From positions 1-64,000 of the forward strand of contig NZ_JAHKQA010000021.1 of assembly GCF_018860705.1 (NCBI RefSeq): 64,000 bases of DNA, in the 5' to 3' direction. Under the pieces are notes generated by a model that was not told the DNA's origin, made no database searches, and saw only the letters and a list, made by a program, of their open reading frames with translations. Source of the DNA: Citreicella sp. C3M06 (lineage in GTDB: Bacteria > Pseudomonadota > Alphaproteobacteria > Rhodobacterales > Rhodobacteraceae). Both the position numbers and the translations under genes were made by a program. This document shows positions 16,321 through 26,190 of the stretch, piece after piece (position 1 is the stretch's first letter; each line of letters begins with the position of its first letter).

Positions 16321-17508
16321 TCACTGCGCCGGAATGGCATGACCCCGGCGGGGGCGGGAATCGATCCATGCGAAGCCCAGCATCACAATGCCCCCCAGCG
16401 CCAGCACTGCGCCCGCAAGCCCGGTGATGTACCAGCCATAGCCGGCGGCAAGCCCGAGGCCCGACAGCCACGGCCCGATGGCATTGCCGGCGTTGAAGGC
16501 TGCGTGGTTCAGCGCCGAGGCAAGGGTCTTGCCGTTTCCGGCCACTTCCATCAGGCGCATCTGGATCGGGATCACGATGCCCGCGGTCAGTCCAAGCGCC
16601 ATCACCGCAAGCGACATGGCAACCCAGTTGCCCATCACTGCCGCGTACAGCAGCGTTGTGGCGACCATGCCCAGCAGCAGCACCAACGTGCCGCCGAATT
16701 GCGACCAGTTGGCCAGCCGCCCGGCGACATAGTTGCCCGCCGTTGCTCCGACGCCGAACAGCGACAGCGCCAGCGGGATCGACCATTCCGGCGCGCCGTT
16801 GTCGATCAGCGCGGCGGAGAAGTAGGAATAGACCGCAAACACCGCGCCAAAGCCGATGGCTCCGACGCCAAGCGCCAGCCACATCGCCCGGCTTGCCAGC
16901 GCCGAAAGCTCGCGCAGAGGGCTGACGGCGGGGCCGTCCTGCGTGTCGCGCGGGGCGACGCGCGCCATCATCGCGGCGCAGCCCATTGCGATGACGGCCA
17001 CCAGCACAAAGCACCAGCGCCAGCCGAAATACTGCCCGATCGCGCCCGCCGCCGGAACCCCGACGATATTGGCGACCGTCAGCCCCATCAGCACCGAGGC
17101 GACCCCGGCAGCTTTCTTGCCCGGCGGGCTCATCTCGGCGGCAAGAAGCATCGCGATACCAAGAAACGCGCCATGCGGAAGACCCGCCAGCGCGCGGCTG
17201 ATCACCATGCTGTCAAGCCCGGAGGCCAAAGCCGTGAAGATGTTGGTCACTGCGAAATAGATCATCAGCAGGATCAGCAGCAGTTTGCGCGGCAGGTAGC
17301 TACCGAGCACCGCCAGAACCGGCGCGCCGATCACGACACCAATGGCATAGGCGCTGACCGCGTGACCGGCCTGCGGCTCGCTCACCCCGAGATCGGCGGC
17401 GTAATAGGGCAGAAGGCCCATCGCCGCGAATTCAGTGATGCCGATGGCAAATGCGCCCATCGCGAAGGACAGGATCGTCAGGCGGACCTGGCGGTCGGTT
17501 TGGACCAT
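16321..17508 (-). CDS. MFS transporter (DHA1/AraJ-type)
   Basis: This 395-aa inner-membrane protein has about 12 hydrophobic segments, the usual MFS size. The N-terminal half begins RLTILSFAMGAFAIGITEFAAMGLLPYYAADLGVS, very typical of DHA1 sugar-efflux/AraJ-like exporters. The ISRALAGLPHGAFLG segment corresponds to the TM4-5 region. Substrate cannot be told. GGAG lies eight bases upstream of the ATG. It is a single gene, convergent with cysE. Confidence 0.85.
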   Translation of the reverse strand: MVQTDRQVRLTILSFAMGAFAIGITEFAAMGLLPYYAADLGVSEPQAGHAVSAYAIGVVIGAPVLAVLGSYLPRKLLLILLMIYFAVTNIFTALASGLDSMVISRALAGLPHGAFLGIAMLLAAEMSPPGKKAAGVASVLMGLTVANIVGVPAAGAIGQYFGWRWCFVLVAVIAMGCAAMMARVAPRDTQDGPAVSPLRELSALASRAMWLALGVGAIGFGAVFAVYSYFSAALIDNGAPEWSIPLALSLFGVGATAGNYVAGRLANWSQFGGTLVLLLGMVATTLLYAAVMGNWVAMSLAVMALGLTAGIVIPIQMRLMEVAGNGKTLASALNHAAFNAGNAIGPWLSGLGLAAGYGWYITGLAGAVLALGGIVMLGFAWIDSRPRRGHAIPAQ

Positions 17509-17690
17509 GGGTCGTCTCCGGAATGTCGGGGGTCGGCCCTTGCGGCGCCGAAACGGTCATAAGCAGGAAGACGTGGACAAGCCTGTAGCTGCCGCGTTCG
17601 ACATGTTGCTAGCTAATGGCGAAGCAGGCCCGCCCGCAAGCGTCCAAAATGCAAGACTGCCATGACCGGAAGACATACACCGGGAAAAGC

Positions 17691-17719
17691 GAACGCCCGC
17701 CGGTGGGCGGCGGGCGTTC
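17691..17719 (-). terminator. Terminator of the pdh operon
   Basis: A perfect 11-bp stem (17691-17701 with 17709-17719) has a 7-base loop; on the minus strand GCTTTTCCC follows. It lies 22 bases after the pdhC stop. Confidence 0.8.
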
Positions 17720-17741
17720 CGGGTCGTGAACTGGCCGGGTG

Positions 17742-19055
17742 TCAGGCCAGCATGACCATTGGGTTTTCGAGGTTCTCGACGATGGACTGAAGCAGCTCTG
17801 CCCCAAGCGCGCCGTCGATGACCCGGTGATCGACAGACAGCGTCACCGACATGACGGTGGCGACGGTCAGCTCACCATCCGCGCCGACGATGGGCTTCTT
17901 GACGCCAGCGCCGACGGCAAGGATCGCACCGTGCGGCGGGTTGATCACCGCGTCGAAATTGTCGACGCCGAACATGCCGAGGTTCGAGATCGCGAAGCTG
18001 CCGCCGACATATTCATGCGGCGCAAGCTTGCGCTCACGGGCACGTTTCGCCAGATCTTTCATCTCTGCCGACAGCGCGGACAGCGATTTCATCTCGGCAT
18101 CCTTGAGCACCGGGGTGAAGAGCCCGCCATCGACCGCGACCGCAACCGCGACGTCGGACGGTTTCAGCTTCAGCATCCTGTCGGCGGCCCAGACGGCATT
18201 GGCCGTGGGATTCGATTGCAGCGCCAGAGCGCAGGCCTTGATGATGAAATCATTGACCGACAGCTTCACGCCGCGCCCTTCGAGCTGCTTGTTCAGCTGG
18301 CTGCGGAACTTGAGCAGCGCGTCGAGCTTGATATCGCGGCGCAGGTAGAAATGCGGGATGGTCTGCTTGGCCTCGGTGAGGCGGCTGGCCACCGTGCGGC
18401 GCATGCCGTCGAGCTTGACCTCTTCGTAATCGCGATCCTGATACATCTTCATGACCGTTTCGGCCGACGGGCCGGTGGGCATGGAGGCTGCAGCGGGGGC
18501 AGGCGCGGGTTTGGCTTCGCTTGCCGCGGCGGGGGCCGGGGCGGCTGCGCCGGGCTTTGCGGCCTCGACGTCGGCTTTCACGATGCGGCCATGCGGGCCG
18601 GTGCCCTTGATCTGGCTCAGGTCGAGGCCCTTGTCGGCGGCGATGCGACGCGCCAGAGGCGTGGCAAAGACGCGGCTGCCATCGGCGGCGGCGGGTGCTG
18701 CGGGCGCGGCCTTCTCGGAGCCTCCTGCGGAGGCCGCCTCGGCGGCCGGCTCTGACGCCTTCGGCGCCTCCGGAGCGGGACTGGAGGCTGCGCCGATGTC
18801 GGAGGCGGATTCACCTTCTTCGAGCAGCACGGCGATGGGCGTGTTCACCTTGACGCCCTCGGCACCGGCCTCGATGAGGATCTTGCCGATGGTGCCTTCG
18901 TCGACGGCTTCGAATTCCATCGTGGCCTTGTCGGTCTCGATCTCGGCGAGAATATCGCCGGAGCTGACGGTGTCGCCCTCCTTGACCAGCCACTTGGCAA
19001 GCGTGCCTTCTTCCATGGTCGGCGACAGGGCGGGCATCAGGATTTCAATCGGCAC
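17742..19055 (-). CDS. pdhC: Pyruvate dehydrogenase E2, dihydrolipoyl acetyltransferase
   Basis: This 437-aa E2 core transfers acetyl groups from lipoate to CoA. The lipoyl domain spans about 1-77 with the lipoylated Lys43 in ETDKATM. An Ala/Pro linker follows, then the peripheral-subunit-binding domain near 132-170 ([19 protein letters not shown]). The catalytic domain follows from about 205 to 437, with the active-site DHRVIDGA motif near the end. Start is GTG at 19055, preceded by GGGAGGA, and the gene overlaps the upstream 131-aa gene by 11 bases. The terminator at 17691-17719 follows. Confidence 0.95.
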   Translation of the reverse strand: MPIEILMPALSPTMEEGTLAKWLVKEGDTVSSGDILAEIETDKATMEFEAVDEGTIGKILIEAGAEGVKVNTPIAVLLEEGESASDIGAASSPAPEAPKASEPAAEAASAGGSEKAAPAAPAAADGSRVFATPLARRIAADKGLDLSQIKGTGPHGRIVKADVEAAKPGAAAPAPAAASEAKPAPAPAAASMPTGPSAETVMKMYQDRDYEEVKLDGMRRTVASRLTEAKQTIPHFYLRRDIKLDALLKFRSQLNKQLEGRGVKLSVNDFIIKACALALQSNPTANAVWAADRMLKLKPSDVAVAVAVDGGLFTPVLKDAEMKSLSALSAEMKDLAKRARERKLAPHEYVGGSFAISNLGMFGVDNFDAVINPPHGAILAVGAGVKKPIVGADGELTVATVMSVTLSVDHRVIDGALGAELLQSIVENLENPMVMLA

Positions 19056-19436
19056 TGGGGGATCCTCCCGTTGCGGCGCAGCGATCCTTGGCCTCTGCGC
19101 AATCGTTCCGTATCTCGTTCAAGCGGCCATTTTCGAAGGCGAGGGCGATCTGCCCCGGTGTGTCGAGCACCTGGGCAACGATCACATCCGGCCCGCGGTC
19201 GAAGCGCGACAGCGACGCATCGTCGAGCACCGAGACCACCTTGCCTCGGTCCTGTCCCTTCAGCGCCGCCAGCGCCACGCGCGCGAGCGCATGGTTTTCA
19301 CCGGTCAGGCGCGCCTCGTCCATGGCTGCAAATTCGGTGGTCCGGTCATCCTGTATCAGTTCGCGGAACGCCTCTGTCGAGTTGCCCACGAGCAGCCCCG
19401 CCGCAAAGGCGAGGACCGGGATGACCGGAGACAGTC

Positions 19437-19440
<4 letters not shown>
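19045..19440 (-). CDS. Unknown membrane-anchored protein between pdhB and pdhC
   Basis: This 131-aa protein starts with GTG inside the pdhB stop (GTGA) and ends 11 bases into pdhC, so it is embedded in the PDH operon. An N-terminal hydrophobic segment (about residues 5-22) could be a signal anchor or signal peptide. The rest is acidic and soluble, with two cysteines near the end (C115, C121: [10 protein letters not shown]) that could form a disulfide in the periplasm. I recognise no family. Placement between cytoplasmic enzyme subunits makes a secreted or anchored product odd. Confidence 0.75.
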
Positions 19441-20801
<1,361 letters not shown>

Positions 20802-20819
20802 TCGTGTCGTCCTTCTGCC

Positions 20820-21842
20820 TCAGGCCTCGATCGCGTCGCCCTGGGGCACGGCTTCGGCGTAAATGTCGGTCCAGAGCTCTTCGAGCGCCGGTTCCGGGCT
20901 TTCCTTCGAGAACTCGGCCGAGGCGTTCACGATGTCCTTGATTTCCTTGTCGATGGCCTTGAGGTCATCTTCGGTTGCATGGCCACCGGTCAGCAGAAGA
21001 TCGCGCACGTTCTGGATCGCGTCGCGCTCTTCGCGCATCTTCTGAACTTCCTCGCGGGTCCGGTATTTCGCCGGGTCCGACATCGAGTGCCCGCGATAGC
21101 GGTAGGTCTTGATCTCGAGGATATACGGCCCCTTGCCAGAGCGGCAGTGCGCCACGGCCTTGTCGCCGGCTGCCTTGACCGCCAGCACATCCATGCCGTC
21201 GACCAGCTCGCCGGGAATGCCGAAGGGGGCACCGCGGGTGTAGATGTCTTCGGTCGAGGTCGAGCGCTTCTGCGAAGTGCCCATGGCGTACTGGTTGTTT
21301 TCGATGACGAAAACCACCGGCAGCTTCCAGATCGAGGCCATGTTGAAGGTCTCGTAGACCTGGCCCTGGTTGGCCGCGCCGTCGCCAAAATAGGTGAAGG
21401 TCACGCGGTCGTTTTCGAGGTACTTGTCGGCGAACGCCAGACCCGCGCCCAGCGGCACCTGCGCGCCAACGATGCCATGACCGCCGTAGAAATGCTTTTC
21501 ACGGCTGAACATGTGCATCGAGCCGCCCTTGCCCTTGCTGTAGCCGCCTTCGCGGCCTGTCAGCTCGGCCATGACGCCGTTGGGGTCCATGCCGCAGGCC
21601 AGCATGTGGCCGTGATCGCGGTACGAGGTGACGCGCTTGTCGCCTTCGCTTGCGGCGGCCTCAAGGCCGACAACAACGGCTTCCTGACCGATGTAAAGGT
21701 GACAGAAGCCACCGATAAGCCCCATGCCGTAAAGCTGACCTGCCTTCTCTTCGAAGCGCCGGATCAGCAGCATGTCGCGGTAATATTGCCGCAGCTCATC
21801 GGGTGAAACATTCGGCTTGGCGGCGGGTTTCCGAGCGGCCAT
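20820..21842 (-). CDS. pdhA: Pyruvate dehydrogenase E1 alpha
   Basis: This 340-aa thiamine-diphosphate enzyme has the binding motif GDGAANQG...VVFVIENN near 165-195. The phosphorylation-loop-like RYRGHSMSDPAKYRTREE lies near 260-280. The start at 21842 is supported by GGGAGGAA upstream; a longer open frame runs further but has no comparable ribosome site. It is the first gene of pdhA-pdhB-unknown-pdhC. An inverted repeat AGTTTA-N4-TAAACT at 21860-21875 lies just upstream and is a candidate operator. Confidence 0.96.
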   Translation of the reverse strand: MAARKPAAKPNVSPDELRQYYRDMLLIRRFEEKAGQLYGMGLIGGFCHLYIGQEAVVVGLEAAASEGDKRVTSYRDHGHMLACGMDPNGVMAELTGREGGYSKGKGGSMHMFSREKHFYGGHGIVGAQVPLGAGLAFADKYLENDRVTFTYFGDGAANQGQVYETFNMASIWKLPVVFVIENNQYAMGTSQKRSTSTEDIYTRGAPFGIPGELVDGMDVLAVKAAGDKAVAHCRSGKGPYILEIKTYRYRGHSMSDPAKYRTREEVQKMREERDAIQNVRDLLLTGGHATEDDLKAIDKEIKDIVNASAEFSKESPEPALEELWTDIYAEAVPQGDAIEA

Positions 21843-21859
21843 GCGATTCCTCCCCACAT

Positions 21860-21875
21860 AGTTTAGTGTTAAACT
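21860..21875 (-). promoter_or_regulatory. Inverted repeat upstream of pdhA
   Basis: AGTTTA (21860-21865), four bases, then TAAACT (21870-21875), perfect 6-bp arms, 18 bases upstream of the pdhA ATG. The position suits an operator or a leader hairpin. No regulator can be tied to it. Confidence 0.35.
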
Positions 21876-21985
21876 TTCCTGTACCCTAGTCAGACCTTTC
21901 CCGAGTGTCAAAGCCCTTGCGGATGGGGCCCGGGAAAATTCTTGCCCTCTGCGCAACGGGCGGGCGGCAAACCGGGCATTGAAAT

Positions 21986-22040
21986 CCGGATTCGGCTGGG
22001 CAATATTCCCGATAAAGAGAATATTTCCCGGATTCGAATC
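21986..22040 (+). promoter_or_regulatory. Candidate operator cluster of the XRE-cupin gene
   Basis: CCGGATTCG occurs twice in the same direction at 21986-21994 and 22028-22036, 42 bases apart (about four helical turns). Between them lies AATATTC-N10-GAATATT (22002-22008 and 22019-22025). The last repeat merges into a perfect palindrome GATTCGAATC at 22031-22040, which touches the start codon. The arrangement suggests cooperative autoregulation. Confidence 0.4.
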
Positions 22041-22619
22041 ATGAGCGACGCAGCAACCCTTTCACCCCCCGAAGACCTCACCCAGCGCCTCTCGGCACGC
22101 CTGTCGAAGCTGCGCGCCGCACGCGGGCTGACGCTGGATCAGCTGGCCGAGAAAAGCGGTGTCAGCCGCGCCGCGCTGTCGCGCATGGAAAAGGCCGAGG
22201 TCAGCCCGAGCGCCGAAGTGCTCGGCAAGCTGTGCAGCGCCTATGGCATGACGATGTCACGGCTGCTTGCCATGGTCGAGGATGGCTTTTCCGCCCATGT
22301 GCGCAAGGCCGACCAGCCGGTATGGAGCGATGGCGGCTTTCAGCGCCGGGTGGCATCGCCGGGCAATGCGGCGCTGGCGGCCGAGGTGCTGGAATGCCGG
22401 CTCGAACCGGCGAGTCGCATCGCCTATGACGCACCGCCGGTGGCGGATCTGGAACATCACCTGATCCTGCAGAGCGGGCGGCTGACCGTCACGCTGGATG
22501 GCACCGCCCATGCCCTGCGCAGCGGCGATGCGCTGCGCTACCGGCTTCATGGCGCGTCGGTGTTCGAAACCCCCGCCGAGAAGGGCGCGAAATACCTGCT
22601 AGTGCTGGTCACGCCATGA
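22041..22619 (+). CDS. XRE-family regulator with cupin domain
   Basis: This 192-aa protein joins an N-terminal helix-turn-helix (about residues 18-75, LDQLAEKSGVSRAALSRMEKAEVSPS) to a C-terminal cupin fold (about 105-190). Such proteins are usually small-molecule-responsive repressors. The start ATG lies in a palindrome and lacks a clear ribosome site, so translation may be weak or leaderless. It is divergent from pdhA and overlaps the GNAT gene by four bases. A target in the PDH operon is possible but unproven. Confidence 0.85.
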   Translation: MSDAATLSPPEDLTQRLSARLSKLRAARGLTLDQLAEKSGVSRAALSRMEKAEVSPSAEVLGKLCSAYGMTMSRLLAMVEDGFSAHVRKADQPVWSDGGFQRRVASPGNAALAAEVLECRLEPASRIAYDAPPVADLEHHLILQSGRLTVTLDGTAHALRSGDALRYRLHGASVFETPAEKGAKYLLVLVTP

Positions 22620-23161
22620 TCCGCGCGCTCTCTGCTTCAGAGGTCGCCGCCGCCCTGCCGCAGCTTGCCGCGACCTTGCGCGAATGCGTCGAGGCGGGCG
22701 CCAGCGTCGGTTTCGTGATGCCCTTTGCGCAATCCGAGGCCGAGGCGTTTTTCCGGGACTCCGTGCTGCCGGGGGTGGCCAGTGGCGGGCGGGTGCTCTG
22801 GGTCGCCAGCGAGGGGCCAACGTTGACCGGCACCGTCCAGCTAAGCCTCGAGATGATGCCCAACCAGCGGCACCGGGCCGAGGTGTCGAAGCTGCTGGTG
22901 CGCCCGGCCTTTCGCCGCAGGGGCATCGCGCGGGCACTGATGCAGGCGCTGCTGGCCCGCGCCGCGGCAGAACAGCGCCCGCTGGTGACGCTCGACACCC
23001 GCAGCGGTGATAGTGCACAACCGCTTTACGCCGCGCTTGGATTTGAGGTCGCAGGAGAGATCCCCGGCTTTGCGCTGGCGCCAGACGGCACGGGCCGCCG
23101 CGATGCGACCACATATATGTACCGCACGGCGCCAGAACCGGCCCGCCCGGTGTCGCCGTAA
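22616..23161 (+). CDS. GNAT acetyltransferase coupled to XRE-cupin gene
   Basis: This 181-aa GNAT enzyme has the acetyl-CoA motif RPAFRRRGIARALM at about residues 98-111 and the later LYAALGFEVAGEIPGFA segment. It begins within the stop of the XRE-cupin regulator, so the pair is co-translated. HTH-cupin plus GNAT pairs are common in proteobacteria; the regulator probably senses a metabolite linked to the acetyltransferase. The substrate is not known. Confidence 0.85.
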   Translation: MIRALSASEVAAALPQLAATLRECVEAGASVGFVMPFAQSEAEAFFRDSVLPGVASGGRVLWVASEGPTLTGTVQLSLEMMPNQRHRAEVSKLLVRPAFRRRGIARALMQALLARAAAEQRPLVTLDTRSGDSAQPLYAALGFEVAGEIPGFALAPDGTGRRDATTYMYRTAPEPARPVSP

Positions 23162-23212
23162 CGCTGCCGCGCCCGGCTGCGCCCATTCGTAAAAATGATG
23201 CGACAAGGGGCA

Positions 23213-23230
23213 GCCCGCGTCATGGCGGGC
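23213..23230 (+). terminator. Hairpin after the GNAT gene
   Basis: GCCCGC (23213-23218) pairs with GCGGGC (23225-23230) around a 6-base loop. No T-tract follows, so terminator function is uncertain. The rest of the 23162-23370 spacer should hold the promoter of the ABC operon. Confidence 0.35.
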
Positions 23231-23370
23231 AACCCCCAACCGCTGTCGTCAAAAATTCTCTTGCGTAGACTCGCCGATCACGCCCAGTCTCGCCGCAGGG
23301 CCAGCCCCTCATCGCCAGACGGGGCCGCGCCATTATTTTTGACAGGCAATTCCTCAAGGGGGGGACGTTG

Positions 23371-24471
23371 ATGCACCTCAAGTCGATTCTCAGCAGCACC
23401 GCCATTTTCGCCATTCTTTCCAGCACGCCGCTTTACGCTCAGGACATGGATGCTCTGGTCGCCGCCGCCACCGAAGACGGCATGCTCTCGACCATCGCGC
23501 TGCCGCATAGCTGGTGCGGCTATGGCGACGTCATCGCCGGGTTCAAGGCGAAATACCCCGATATCGATGTCAACGAGCTGAACCCCGACGCGGGCTCTGC
23601 CGACGAGCTGGAAGCGGTGCGTGCCAATCAGGGCAACACCGGCCCGCAGGCCCCCGATGTGCTGGATGTCGGCTTTGCCTTCGGTCCGCAGGCCAAGGAC
23701 GAAGGCCTGACCATGGAATACAAGGTGGCGACATGGGACACGATCCCCGACAGCGCCAAGGATGCCGATGGCCATTGGTACGGCGATTATTACGGCGTGC
23801 TGTCCTTTGTGGTGAACAAGGATCTGGTCGAGAATGTGCCGCAGGACTGGGACGATCTGCTCAAGCCCGAATACGCCAATGCCGTGGCGCTGGCGGGCGA
23901 TCCGCGCGCCTCGAACCAGGCGATCCTTGCGGTGATGGCCGCTGGCATGGCGGCGGGCGGCGAGGCAGGCAAGGCCTCGGGCGATGCCGGTCTTGAATTC
24001 TTCAGGCAGCTCAATGAAGCGGGCAATTTCGTCCCGGTGATCGGCAAGGCGGGCACCATTGCGCAGGGTGCGACCCCCATCGTCATCGCGTGGGATTACA
24101 ACGGCCTTGCATGGCGCGACACGCTCGAAGGCAACCCGCCTCTCGAGGTCGTGGTGCCCGCCTCCGGCGTCGTCGCTGGCGTTTACGTGCAGGCGATCAG
24201 CGCCTATGCGCCGCAGCCCGATGCCGCCAAGCTGTGGATGGAATATCTCTATTCCGACGAAGGTCAGCTCGGCTGGCTGGCAGGCTACTGCCACCCGATC
24301 CGCTTCAACGACCTCGCTGCCAAGGGCGCCATCCCGCAGGAGATGCTGGACGCGCTGCCCCCGGCGGCAGCCTATGAAAAGGCCGTCTTCCCCAGCCTCG
24401 ACGAGCAGGCCGCGAACAAGGAAGCCGTGACCGCCGGATGGGACAGCGTCGTCGGCGCCAACGTCCAGTAA
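23371..24471 (+). CDS. ABC transporter solute-binding protein (polyamine/iron-type)
   Basis: This 366-aa periplasmic binding protein of family 1 (PotD/AfuA-like) has a signal peptide about 23 residues long ending LYAQ-D. The mature part shows the EDGMLSTIALPHSWCGYGDVIAGFKAKYP opening of this family and the WYGDYYGVLSFVVNKDLV hinge region. Start is the ATG at 23371, with GGGGGG upstream; a TTG directly before it is less likely. Two cysteines (C44 and one near 305) might pair. The substrate is not evident; polyamines, phosphonates, thiamine and iron are all seen in this group. Confidence 0.85.
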   Translation: MHLKSILSSTAIFAILSSTPLYAQDMDALVAAATEDGMLSTIALPHSWCGYGDVIAGFKAKYPDIDVNELNPDAGSADELEAVRANQGNTGPQAPDVLDVGFAFGPQAKDEGLTMEYKVATWDTIPDSAKDADGHWYGDYYGVLSFVVNKDLVENVPQDWDDLLKPEYANAVALAGDPRASNQAILAVMAAGMAAGGEAGKASGDAGLEFFRQLNEAGNFVPVIGKAGTIAQGATPIVIAWDYNGLAWRDTLEGNPPLEVVVPASGVVAGVYVQAISAYAPQPDAAKLWMEYLYSDEGQLGWLAGYCHPIRFNDLAAKGAIPQEMLDALPPAAAYEKAVFPSLDEQAANKEAVTAGWDSVVGANVQ

Positions 24472-24478
24472 GCCCTTT

Positions 24479-24508
24479 TGCCCCGCCCGGTACCGTCCGG
24501 GCGGGGCA
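24479..24508 (+). terminator. Intercistronic hairpin after the binding-protein gene
   Basis: A perfect 12-bp stem, 24479-24490 with 24497-24508, and loop TACCGT fills the spacer between the binding protein and the permease. There is no strong T-tract. By analogy with other importer operons it probably protects the upstream message or limits read-through, which gives excess binding protein. Confidence 0.6.
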
Positions 24509-24517
24509 TTCCAGCGC

Positions 24518-25405
24518 ATGACCGTATCCCCAGACACCCCCGCCAAACAGGCGCGCAGAACCGGGTTGCCGCTTGGCTGGCTTGGCCTTTTGCCGTTTGC
24601 GCTGTTCGCGCTGCTGTTCCTGATCCTGCCGACGATGAACATCGTCGTCGGTGCGTTCCAGACCCCGGATGGCAGCCTGACCTTTCAGAACATCGCCAAC
24701 CTGTTCCAGCCGTCGATCCTGTCGGCCTACTGGATCTCTATCCGCATCTCTTTTGCCACGGCGCTGCTGGGCTGCGTCATCGGCTTCGGCATCGCCGCCG
24801 CGGTGACGCTTGGCAATCTGCCCGCCGGGCTGCGCGGGCCGGTGATGACCTTTTCCGGCGTTGCGTCGAATTTCGCCGGGGTGCCGCTGTCCTTTGCCTT
24901 TATCGCGACGCTGGGGCGGCTTGGCCTTGTCACGGTGCTGCTGCGCGAATGGTTCGGCATCAACCTGTATTCACTCGGCTTCAACCTGCTCAGCTTCTGG
25001 GGCCTGACGCTGGTGTATCTGTTCTTTCAGATCCCGCTGATGGTGCTGATCGTCACCCCGGCGCTGGACGGGCTGCGCCGTGAATGGCGCGAGGCGTCGG
25101 ACATCCTTGGCGCCACCGGGGCGCAATACTGGCGCATGGTGGCGCTGCCGATCCTGACGCCAACACTGCTGGGCACCTTTGCGTTGCTGTTTGCCAACAG
25201 CTTTGGCGCGGTGGCGACGGCCTACGCGCTGACCGGATCGTCGCTGTCGATCGTGCCGATCGTGCTGTTCGCGCAGATCCGCGGAGACGTGCTGCAAGAT
25301 CCGCATCTGGGCTATGCGCTGGCCTTCGGCATGATCGTGGTCACCGGCATCGCCAACGGGCTTTATGTCTGGCTGCGCGCCAAGACCGAAAGGTGGACCG
25401 TATGA
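24518..25405 (+). CDS. ABC permease 1 (family-1 importer)
   Basis: This 295-aa inner-membrane permease has about six transmembrane segments. The EAA-type loop LRREWREASDILGATGAQYWRMVALPILTP lies at about residues 186-215, the cytoplasmic contact to the ATPase. The N-terminus has a cytoplasmic lead MTVSPDTPAKQARRTG before the first helix. It overlaps permease 2 by four bases. Confidence 0.88.
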   Translation: MTVSPDTPAKQARRTGLPLGWLGLLPFALFALLFLILPTMNIVVGAFQTPDGSLTFQNIANLFQPSILSAYWISIRISFATALLGCVIGFGIAAAVTLGNLPAGLRGPVMTFSGVASNFAGVPLSFAFIATLGRLGLVTVLLREWFGINLYSLGFNLLSFWGLTLVYLFFQIPLMVLIVTPALDGLRREWREASDILGATGAQYWRMVALPILTPTLLGTFALLFANSFGAVATAYALTGSSLSIVPIVLFAQIRGDVLQDPHLGYALAFGMIVVTGIANGLYVWLRAKTERWTV

Positions 25406-26190
25406 AGCCGAAACTCTGGTCGTGGCTGGTGTTTCTTATCGGCTTTGCCTATTTCGCGCTGCCGCTGATCGGCACGCTGGAATTCTCGCTGCGCAAGCGG
25501 CGCGGGGAATATTCGCTCGATGCCTATGCGTGGGTGTTCGAAGACCCGCAATTCCGCGAGACCTTTGGCTATTCGGTGGTGATGGCGCTGCTGACCATCG
25601 TCTTCGGGATGCTGCTGGTGGTGCCGACGGCCTATTGGGTGCGGCTGAAATACCCGCGCCTGCGCCCGCTGTTCGAATTCATCACCCTGCTGCCGCTGGT
25701 CATCCCGCCCATCGTCATCGTGTTCGGCTATATCCGCCTGTACAACACCTCGTCCTTCCTGCCGATGACCGGCACGACCTTCGGCACCAACATGCTGCTG
25801 ATGTTCGGCTACGTGACGCTGTCGCTGCCATATATGTACCGCGCGGTGGATACCGGGCTGCGCACCATCGACGTGCGCACCCTGACCGAGGCGGCGCAAA
25901 GCCTCGGGGCAGGGTGGGTGACCATCATCGGGCGGATCATCCTGCCCAATGTGCTGATCGCGGTGATGTCGGGGGCGTTCGTGACCTTTGCCATCGTCAT
26001 CGGGGAATTCGTGCTGGCGGCGCTTCTGAACCGGCCCGCCTTCGGCCCCTACATGCAGCTGATCGGGGCCAATCGCGCCTATGAACCGGCGGCGCTGGCG
26101 GTGATCGCCTTTGCCATCACTTGGTTCTGCATCGGGCTGATGCAACTGGCCAGCCGCATGACCCCCCAATCCAGAGCCAAGAGGTCCTGA
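25402..26190 (+). CDS. ABC permease 2 (family-1 importer)
   Basis: This 262-aa PotC-like permease has about six membrane helices and the EAA loop LTEAAQSLGAGWVTIIGRIILPN near residues 160-183. The start at 25402 overlaps the permease 1 stop. A longer frame extends upstream but only as an out-of-frame shadow of permease 1. The stop shares one base with the ATPase start. Confidence 0.88.
   Translation: MKPKLWSWLVFLIGFAYFALPLIGTLEFSLRKRRGEYSLDAYAWVFEDPQFRETFGYSVVMALLTIVFGMLLVVPTAYWVRLKYPRLRPLFEFITLLPLVIPPIVIVFGYIRLYNTSSFLPMTGTTFGTNMLLMFGYVTLSLPYMYRAVDTGLRTIDVRTLTEAAQSLGAGWVTIIGRIILPNVLIAVMSGAFVTFAIVIGEFVLAALLNRPAFGPYMQLIGANRAYEPAALAVIAFAITWFCIGLMQLASRMTPQSRAKRS

Noticed and set aside
22041-23161. 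Toxin-antitoxin module (HTH plus GNAT)
   Set aside because: GNAT toxins pair with RHH (DUF1778) antitoxins. This HTH protein carries a cupin domain, typical of metabolic regulators.
23162-23370. Thiamine or other riboswitch ahead of the first ABC operon
   Set aside because: I could not find the conserved THI-box words or another known riboswitch core; only a GC hairpin is present.
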